In this document: positions 58,959 through 64,000 of the stretch, piece by piece
Numbering within the stretch: the stretch's first letter is position 1
Layout of the letters: every line of letters begins with the position of its first letter
Origin: Pyrococcus yayanosii CH1
Lineage (GTDB): Archaea > Methanobacteriota_B > Thermococci > Thermococcales > Thermococcaceae
Reading direction: 5' to 3'
Assembly (NCBI RefSeq): GCF_000215995.1
Contig: NC_015680.1
Span: 62,001-126,000 of the forward strand
Length of the DNA stretch: 64,000 nucleotides
Translations under genes and position numbers: made by a program
Notes under the pieces: generated by a model
The model's input: the letters and a program-made list of their open reading frames with translations, nothing else
Databases searched by the model: none
Told to the model about the DNA's origin: nothing

Positions 58959-59671
58959 GGGAGGAGGCCCTTGGGGTTATTGAGGAGGTTTTAAAGTCCG
59001 GGAGGACCGCCATGGTTGAGTACGAGGCCAAGCAGGTGCTCAAGGCCTATGGTCTTCCAGTTCCCGAGGAGAAGCTCGCCAAGACCCTCGACGAGGCCCT
59101 CAAGTACGCTGAGGAAATAGGCTATCCCGTTGTCATGAAGCTCATGTCCCCCCAGATACTCCACAAGAGCGACGCGAAGGTTGTCATGCTCAACGTAAAG
59201 AGTCCTGAGGAGCTCAAGGAGAAGTGGGCTCTCATCCATGAGAACGCGAGGAAGTATAGGCCAGATGCTGAGATACTTGGCGTTCTTATAGCCCCTATGC
59301 TCAGGCCAGGCAGGGAAATAATCATCGGCGTCACCGAGGATCCGCAGTTCGGCCACGCGATAATGTTCGGTCTTGGTGGCATTTTCGTTGAAATACTCAA
59401 GGACGTGACCTTCAGGCTCGTGCCCATAACCGAAAAGGACGCCAGGAAGATGATCAGCGAAATAAAGGGTTATCCAATTCTTGCAGGAGCTCGTGGTGAG
59501 GAGCCCGCCGACATAGAGGCTATAGTTGACATGCTCCTTAAGGTCAGCCAGCTCGTGGACGAGCTGAAGGACTACATTAAGGAAATGGACCTCAACCCCG
59601 TCTTTGTTTATGAGAAGGGGAAAGGTGCCGTCATCGTGGATGCTAGGATAATACTGAAGGAACGGGCCTGA
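58955..59671 (+). CDS. acdB: Acyl-CoA synthetase (ADP-forming), beta subunit
   Basis: A 238-aa ATP-grasp subunit. VVMKLMSPQILHKSDAKVV carries the nucleotide and His region, and MLRPGREIIIGVTEDPQFGHAIMFGLGG the grasp fold. The C-terminal MDLNPVFVYEKGKGAVIVDARI coordinates Mg. It accepts the phosphoryl group from the alpha-subunit histidine to make ATP. The alpha and beta genes form one translationally coupled pair here. Confidence 0.93.
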   Translation: MREEALGVIEEVLKSGRTAMVEYEAKQVLKAYGLPVPEEKLAKTLDEALKYAEEIGYPVVMKLMSPQILHKSDAKVVMLNVKSPEELKEKWALIHENARKYRPDAEILGVLIAPMLRPGREIIIGVTEDPQFGHAIMFGLGGIFVEILKDVTFRLVPITEKDARKMISEIKGYPILAGARGEEPADIEAIVDMLLKVSQLVDELKDYIKEMDLNPVFVYEKGKGAVIVDARIILKERA

Positions 59672-59694
59672 CTCCTTTTCTATTCATTTTTGCT

Positions 59695-60009
59695 TCACGC
59701 CCTGCAGTTTTGCTCCCGTTTCTCGATGTATCCGATGATGTCGTGAATTATGAGGAGGCTTATTCCGGCATCAATCGCCGACAGCACATTGCCCGCCATA
59801 AGGAAGAGCAAAGCGAAAAAGAACTCGGAAGCGGCGTAAATGAGAGCTACCTTCACGGCTTTTCTGCTCTCCCAGAGCAAACCCAAGGCCAAGCCTATGC
59901 TGAAAAGGCTAAAAGCCAAATACGCTCTTGAACCAAGGGAGTGGGCATAGTAAAGGAGCAATAATCCGTTGAGAAAGAGGAGAGAGGTAGCCAGCTTTAA
60001 GGGCTTCAT
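59695..60009 (-). CDS. Hypothetical membrane protein
   Basis: A 104-aa protein with four hydrophobic segments (LATSLLFLNGLLLLYYA, YLAFSLFSIGLALGLLW, VALIYAASEFFFALLFLMAG, AIDAGISLLIIHDIIGYI) and a short basic tail ending KREQNCRA. It overlaps the stop of the PP-loop gene by 4 nt, so it is the last gene of a three-gene operon (membrane protein, PP-loop enzyme, this). No family is recognised. Confidence 0.7.
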   Translation of the reverse strand: MKPLKLATSLLFLNGLLLLYYAHSLGSRAYLAFSLFSIGLALGLLWESRKAVKVALIYAASEFFFALLFLMAGNVLSAIDAGISLLIIHDIIGYIEKREQNCRA

Positions 60010-60611
60010 GGATAGCCCCTCGGCAGTTTGTCCTTAACTTCCTCAAGGATTTTCTTAAACTGGCTGGGGCTTGCCCTAACCACTGGGAACTTGGGAACGA
60101 AGGGGCATCCGGGCTCCTCCTCGGTGCTTATGTCAAACGTCCCAATTTCCTTAGCTATTTGGACTATCTCTTCCTTGTCAAGCCCTATAAGGGGTCGGAT
60201 GACGGGAAGGGATGTCGCCGAGCTTATAACCATCAGGTTATCGAGAGTCTGGCTGGCAACTTGTCCCAGGGAGTCGCCCGTTACTATAGCCTTTGCCCCT
60301 ATTCTTCTTGCATAACCTTCCGCAATGATGTACATGATGTACTTGCAGAAGACGCACGTCCACTTTTCCTTTCCAATCTCCCTTAGTCTGTCAAAGACAG
60401 GCTCCTGAACCTCGAAGGCGTCCACGATTTTCGGTTCCTTGACGAGCTCTCCGTGGATTTCTCTGAGTCTTCCCACCAGCCTCCTAACCTTACTCTCTTT
60501 GATTTCATCTTGTCTGAAGTGGAGCGGGAAAACCTCCGCACCCCTGCTGGCCATGAGGTGAATGGCGACAGGTGAGTCTATGCCCGAGCTGAGGAGAGCT
60601 ACAACTCTCAT
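60006..60611 (-). CDS. Stand-alone ThiI-like PP-loop sulfurtransferase domain
   Basis: A 201-aa protein equal to the C-terminal AANH domain of ThiI. The PP-loop is ALLSSGIDSPVAIHLM, followed by WTCVFCKYIMYIIAEGYARR with a Cys pair, ATGDSLGQVASQTLDN-like VTGDSLGQVASQTLDN, and GCPFVPKFPVV with a third Cys. Full ThiI has N-terminal NFLD and THUMP domains, which are absent, so tRNA binding must come from elsewhere or the substrate differs. It overlaps both neighbours by 4 nt in a compact operon. Confidence 0.88.
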   Translation of the reverse strand: MRVVALLSSGIDSPVAIHLMASRGAEVFPLHFRQDEIKESKVRRLVGRLREIHGELVKEPKIVDAFEVQEPVFDRLREIGKEKWTCVFCKYIMYIIAEGYARRIGAKAIVTGDSLGQVASQTLDNLMVISSATSLPVIRPLIGLDKEEIVQIAKEIGTFDISTEEEPGCPFVPKFPVVRASPSQFKKILEEVKDKLPRGYP

Positions 60612-61081
60612 TTTCTCATCCCCAGCCAGAGAATATAAGAGAGTATCGAGCTTGCTCCGAGGAGCTCTGGGATTGCGAGCCCATCAAAGACCCTCATGAG
60701 GACGAGCATTCCCAATAGTGTGGCCACTGAAATAATCCTCCAGATTCCACCGTAAAGCCCCATATCCGTTAAGGCTAGTAGGTAGAACAGAACAGCCACT
60801 GGGCCATGAGGTTCTGTCTCCTCGGGGAATACTCCTACGAGAAACAGGAAGGCCATTGAAAGGGCCAACAGTTTTCTTTCGAGGGCGAGGGCAGTAATAA
60901 TTCCCAGTACTCCCAGCCCCATTACAAAGCCGTTGAACATCCAGCCGACTGGATTTTTGACCGATCCCATGTCACTTAGAGCATTCTCGGTGAAGGAGAA
61001 CCAAGGGTTTTGCCTAAGGACAATGGCAAGCCCCACTACAAAGTACATGAGGAAAAGTATTGCAAGAACCTTTGGCTTCAC
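60608..61081 (-). CDS. DUF998-like membrane protein
   Basis: A 157-aa protein with about five membrane helices. The pattern FSFTENALSDMGSVKNPVGWMFNG matches the DUF998 family (conserved NALSDLG near the first loop). The start is a GTG at 61081 with GGTGGGGGTGATCAC before it; the longer frame upstream overlaps the divergent archaemetzincin gene and is not used. It is first in the operon with the PP-loop gene. Function unknown. Confidence 0.78.
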   Translation of the reverse strand: MKPKVLAILFLMYFVVGLAIVLRQNPWFSFTENALSDMGSVKNPVGWMFNGFVMGLGVLGIITALALERKLLALSMAFLFLVGVFPEETEPHGPVAVLFYLLALTDMGLYGGIWRIISVATLLGMLVLMRVFDGLAIPELLGASSILSYILWLGMRK

Positions 61082-61147
61082 GTGATCACCCCCACCTTTT
61101 CTCCGAAAAGAAAATTTATATACTTGATCCCCTCTTTCAAGGGCCGT

Positions 61148-61768
61148 ATGGATAGAATAGCCTTCGCCTACATGGGGGGTGAGGAGTTCTCTGACGTATT
61201 TTTTGAAGTCTACGATAGAGTGAGAAGGTACTTCAGGGACGTTGGACTCGCTATTGTCCCTATTTATGTTGGTCGAATACCCCTTCCCCCTGGTACTCTG
61301 GCGAGGGTAGAGACCTCGGAAGGGTATGTTAAGATGTACTCCTTTGAGGCCGTGGTGGAGGCCCTCTACGGCAAGCTTGTGGAGATGAAAGAGAGTGTTC
61401 ACGATGAGAGCCTTACGAAGATATTCGGCTTAACAACTTATCCCGTCGGCTCCCGCGACCCTCATCTTGATTTCTACAAGAAGTACCTCGGCCTCCAGGT
61501 GACTGTGGCCAACTACCACGTCATGGTACTCTCCATGAAGCCCTTCCAGTCTGAAAACAGGTTCCTCTTCGTGGAGCGTGTCTTCAAGGGGGTTCTCCAT
61601 GAAATAGGCCATCTCTACGGTCTAGATCACTGCAGAAACAGATGTGTCATGAACCCTCCCTCCGACGTTCAGGAGTGGGATTCAAGGCCGCCCACCTACT
61701 GCAACTCCTGTCTGAAAAAGCTGAGGGACAGGGAAGAACTCAAACCAATGCCCAGGTTTCCGCTATAA
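61148..61768 (+). CDS. amzA: Archaemetzincin metalloprotease (second of two)
   Basis: A 206-aa zincin. [20 protein letters not shown] (about 151-170) is the archaemetzincin signature, with the later CNSC completing the zinc knuckle. The N-terminal half differs from the first copy at 30.3 kb, so the two are diverged paralogues. TATA AAATTTATATACTTG at 61110-61124 gives a very short leader. It diverges from the DUF998-like gene and overlaps mptA by 29 bp at the 3' end. Confidence 0.88.
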   Translation: MDRIAFAYMGGEEFSDVFFEVYDRVRRYFRDVGLAIVPIYVGRIPLPPGTLARVETSEGYVKMYSFEAVVEALYGKLVEMKESVHDESLTKIFGLTTYPVGSRDPHLDFYKKYLGLQVTVANYHVMVLSMKPFQSENRFLFVERVFKGVLHEIGHLYGLDHCRNRCVMNPPSDVQEWDSRPPTYCNSCLKKLRDREELKPMPRFPL

Positions 61769-62549
61769 CGTCGTGTTTATGTATGCTCTCGTGGCTTGTC
61801 ACCTTGACGTGAATCTTTCCCCTGAAGCGTTCCTTGGCCTTTGCTAGAATCTCCCTGGCAACATCCTCCACGAACTTAGGATTCTCATACATCTTCTGAA
61901 CCACAGCGTTCTCGTCCATCGTCTTGAGTAGTGTGTAGGTGGGGGAGCTAAATGAGCTCTCGACGACCTCTATCATGTCTTCCAAGGTGATGTCTTCCCC
62001 AAAGTCCGTTCTAACTTCGAGAGTAGCAACGGCCCTCTGAATGTGGGTTCTCCCATCGTTGTTGGCCATTGCGTGGGGGCAGACAGTATTTCCGATAACT
62101 GTCACCCTAAGGACCTTCTCGAGCTTTTCATACTCCTTGATTACGCCGACTTCGACATCATAGGGTTCAAGGCTCGTCCGCCCGCTTGCAGGCGTCGTCT
62201 TCTCCAGTATCAGGTGTGTCCTTATCCAGACCTCCGCTCTTCTGTGCCTGTGCTTTTTCTCAATCCGCCTTATCACGGCGAGAGCGAGCTCCTCGAGGGA
62301 GGTGTGAGAGAGCATGACCTCTTCCTCGACGGCTTCGCTCATGGCCTCGGTTATGCTCTCGACGAGGCGGCTCATATGAATGCCCTTTTTGTCCTCAGGA
62401 ACGTCTATTGTAACTTCAAAGGTCGGAATGAACGTGTAGACCCTCCCCTTCCAATTTATTTTTGCCACGGTCCTGAGATTGGTAATTCCAACGCGGTGAA
62501 GCCTTTCTTTAATGTCTGGAGGCTCCTCTTGGGTTTCATAAAACCTCAT
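61740..62549 (-). CDS. mptA: GTP cyclohydrolase MptA (FolE2 type)
   Basis: A 269-aa Fe(II)-dependent enzyme that opens GTP to 7,8-dihydroneopterin 2',3'-cyclic phosphate for archaeal pterins. The metal site is in [38 protein letters not shown] and [17 protein letters not shown] are family motifs, and the end [14 protein letters not shown] carries the late His residues. The start ([11 protein letters not shown]) lies next to a GGTGAGGGT ribosome site. Confidence 0.95.
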   Translation of the reverse strand: MRFYETQEEPPDIKERLHRVGITNLRTVAKINWKGRVYTFIPTFEVTIDVPEDKKGIHMSRLVESITEAMSEAVEEEVMLSHTSLEELALAVIRRIEKKHRHRRAEVWIRTHLILEKTTPASGRTSLEPYDVEVGVIKEYEKLEKVLRVTVIGNTVCPHAMANNDGRTHIQRAVATLEVRTDFGEDITLEDMIEVVESSFSSPTYTLLKTMDENAVVQKMYENPKFVEDVAREILAKAKERFRGKIHVKVTSHESIHKHDVIAETWALV

Positions 62550-62623
62550 ACCCTCACCTAGAAACCCTTTGGTGGGAAGTTTTTAAGGTTTGGCGAGAAA
62601 AGTTACACAAAAGAAAAGGGACA

Positions 62624-62827
62624 TCAGGCCTTTATGGCAAGCTTGATGTCCTCTGCCTTGACGGTCTTCCTGCCGGCGTGCCTGGCAAACTCGACGGCCT
62701 TCTTGGAGATCTCAATAGCGTACTCCTCGAGGTACTCGGCTAGGATCTTGGCAGCCTCCTCGCTAACCCTCTCAGCACCGGCCTTCCTTATAAGCCTGTC
62801 AACTGGGGCAATTGGAAGCTCGGCCAT
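62624..62827 (-). CDS. Archaeal histone
   Basis: A 67-aa histone-fold protein: [20 protein letters not shown], then [20 protein letters not shown] and [17 protein letters not shown]. Length and sequence match Pyrococcus/Thermococcus histones that wrap DNA as extended polymers. The start follows GGAGGTGATAAAG. A strong promoter GTTTATATATCCCC lies near 62888-62903. Confidence 0.97.
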   Translation of the reverse strand: MAELPIAPVDRLIRKAGAERVSEEAAKILAEYLEEYAIEISKKAVEFARHAGRKTVKAEDIKLAIKA

Positions 62828-63039
62828 CTTTATCACCTCCAAATCCCCTATTTGTAGGGGTTTTGCATTCTATTTTTTGAAAGAGGGGATATATAAACTT
62901 TTCGGAATTGGGGCGTTTTGGCGATAGTTTTGGCGCATCTGCTAAGCTATCTTAACATTCTCGCCGAGAGGAGTTGACTTCTCTCGGGACTTCCGGTTAT
63001 AGAGGCTTGGATAATTTCCAATACTAAAAAATTTTTTAC

Positions 63040-63453
63040 TTATCTCTTTCGAACGTAACGCTTCCTATCAACGATCTTGCCATTTTCAAACTTGTAGACT
63101 GTTAGAAGTTCAAATCCGACTGTTTCTCTTTTGTATGCAAGTAAATAGTCGAGAAACTTTGAGATTCCGTGCCTAAGAACTGAGTCAAGATAATAGGCTC
63201 GTTCATAGAGCACAACAATGGCCATATCTCTAACGGCGTTTATCCATTCGTATATACCTTTCCTTTCCATCTTGCCCTTTTTCAGAACGTCAACGAGCAG
63301 GTAGCCGCCGAAACCTTCGGATGGTCTCCCTATGTAGACCATCTCGGGAATCTCAGGGGTGAAGGGGAGCTCCTCGGCCAGGAACACTATTCCCCTTCCT
63401 GTCCAGTTGTCAACGAGAATCTTGGTTATTCTTTTGGCGTCCCCGGTAATCAT
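63040..63453 (-). CDS. Hypothetical protein
   Basis: A 137-aa alpha/beta protein (MITGDAKRITKILVDNWTGR, MVYIGRPSEGFGGYLLVDVL, YVRKR at the end). The start at 63453 is chosen because GAGGGGTG lies 5 nt upstream and the TATA at 63508-63517 predicts a 30-nt leader. GTG 63492 and ATG 63471 are in-frame alternatives. The ITGDAKRITKIL and LVDVL strands hint at a degenerate RecA-like or Rossmann layout, but no family is recognised. Between it and the histone (62828-63039) is only the histone promoter and AT-rich sequence. Confidence 0.65.
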   Translation of the reverse strand: MITGDAKRITKILVDNWTGRGIVFLAEELPFTPEIPEMVYIGRPSEGFGGYLLVDVLKKGKMERKGIYEWINAVRDMAIVVLYERAYYLDSVLRHGISKFLDYLLAYKRETVGFELLTVYKFENGKIVDRKRYVRKR

Positions 63454-63507
63454 TATGACACCCCTCTCCATTCTGAGGATATCCCTGAGCACATCGATCC
63501 CTCCAAA

Positions 63508-63517
63508 CCTTATTAAG
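63508..63517. promoter_or_regulatory. Possible bidirectional TATA between the hypothetical gene and the HD hydrolase
   Basis: CTTATTAAG reads as CTTAATAAG on the other strand, so it can serve both directions. It lies about 25 nt before the GTG start of the HD gene (63540) and about 25 nt before the expected transcript of the minus-strand gene. Confidence 0.45.
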
Positions 63518-63539
63518 TCGGGTGTAGGAATACCTTCGG

Positions 63540-64000
63540 GTGTCTCCGTTGTCGGACGGAAAGATTATCCATGACGCCGTTCACGGGAGCATGAAAATTC
63601 CCGAGGTATTTATGAGATTCGTCGAGACGCCGGAATTTCAGAGGTTGAGGTACATAAGACAGCTGGGTCTTGCTTACCTAGTCTATCCTGGGGCAAACCA
63701 TACGAGGTTTGAACACTCCCTTGGCACGTGGCACCTCGCGAGGAAACTGGCGGTTGAGCTAGAACTCCCTCAAGAAGAGGCCCTCCTAGTTCAGCTAGCC
63801 GCCCTTCTCCATGACGTTGGTCACGGACCCTTCAGCCATACCTTCGAGTCCATATACAGGGAGTATGCAAAGGGACACGACCATATGTCCTTGACCAGAG
63901 CGATAGTTGAGGGGAAAGTCGAGATAGTAGAAGGGGGGGAGATTCCAGACCTCATAAAAGGGCTCGGCTTCGAACCCCGGGAGATTGGAGAATTAATCTT
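63540..64000 (+). CDS. HD-domain phosphohydrolase (3' end off the window)
   Basis: The first 153 codons of an HD-superfamily hydrolase of the dGTPase/SAMHD1-like type. Visible: DGKIIHDAVHGSMKIPEVF, RLRYIRQLGLAYLVYPGANH, TRFEHSLGTWHLARKL with the first metal His, and LAALLHDVGHGPFSHTFES with the HD pair. GTG at 63540 fits TATA spacing; TTG at 63549 is the alternative. The reading frame is open to the edge. The substrate, probably a nucleotide, cannot be told from this part. Confidence 0.88.
   Translation, partial: MSPLSDGKIIHDAVHGSMKIPEVFMRFVETPEFQRLRYIRQLGLAYLVYPGANHTRFEHSLGTWHLARKLAVELELPQEEALLVQLAALLHDVGHGPFSHTFESIYREYAKGHDHMSLTRAIVEGKVEIVEGGEIPDLIKGLGFEPREIGELI

Overview
The window is chromosomal DNA from a hyperthermophilic euryarchaeon of the order Thermococcales (Pyrococcus/Thermococcus). 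The evidence is an archaeal information-processing set (Alba, histone, SMC/ScpA, XerA, CDC48-type AAA+ ATPase, TIP49-like ATPase), archaeal metabolic signatures (2,3-BPG-independent phosphoglycerate mutase ApgM, archaeal GAPDH, pantoate kinase, ADP-forming acyl-CoA synthetase, GTP cyclohydrolase MptA, HMG-CoA reductase), BRE/TATA promoters 25-30 nt upstream of starts, and GGTGA/GGAGG ribosome binding sites. The gene neighbourhoods and protein sequences resemble Pyrococcus, with a GC-rich base composition for that genus. The exact species is not established. Both edges cut genes: an ArsR-like regulator at the left and an HD-domain hydrolase at the right.

Layout. 0-3 kb: an HTH regulator, a secreted ferritin-like DUF2202 gene with a decayed copy beside it, and apgM. 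3-10 kb: a two-hairpin H/ACA guide RNA, asnS, purF and purC, and two linked uncharacterised genes. 10-14 kb: hsp20 and the CDC48-like ATPase, each behind a palindromic Phr-type heat-shock operator, then alba, an RNA-free RNase P (HARP) gene and a three-hairpin H/ACA guide RNA. One pocket of that RNA matches the helix 69 loop of 23S rRNA. 14.3-16 kb: an AT-rich island coding two exported proteins of unknown function. 16-19.5 kb: thiL-ogt-TPR operon, an orphan ECF S component and a probable A-domain (family 4 type) encapsulin protein. 19.5-22 kb: a transposon relic, an amino-acid permease and gap. 22-31 kb: ribosomal protein L35Ae, trm1, a Toprim/XerA/pantoate-kinase operon, mat, ksgA, DUF655, the TET3-type M42 peptidase, archaemetzincin and a CYTH protein.

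31-42 kb is a decay zone. A cysteine-synthase-like gene (frameshift), an oligopeptide permease (internal TGA), mfnA (5' truncation, frameshift, deletion) and a CDF metal exporter (frameshift, deletion) are all broken. They lie among intact ecfA, trkH, tiaS and a large secreted protein. 42-64 kb is mostly conserved housekeeping: moaC, a GNAT/HTH pair sharing one TATA box, a MATE exporter, MinD-like ATPase, hmgA, TIP49-like ATPase, smc-scpA, pyrG, acdA-acdB, a short ThiI-like PP-loop enzyme, a second archaemetzincin, mptA and histone.

Functional themes are chromosome maintenance (XerA with a Toprim coiled-coil partner, SMC-ScpA, MinD-like, histone, Alba), rRNA/tRNA processing and modification (two H/ACA RNAs, KsgA, Trm1, TiaS, HARP, AsnRS), the heat-shock regulon, and cofactor synthesis (CoA, thiamine, molybdopterin, pterin). 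No tRNA, large rRNA or CRISPR array was recognised.
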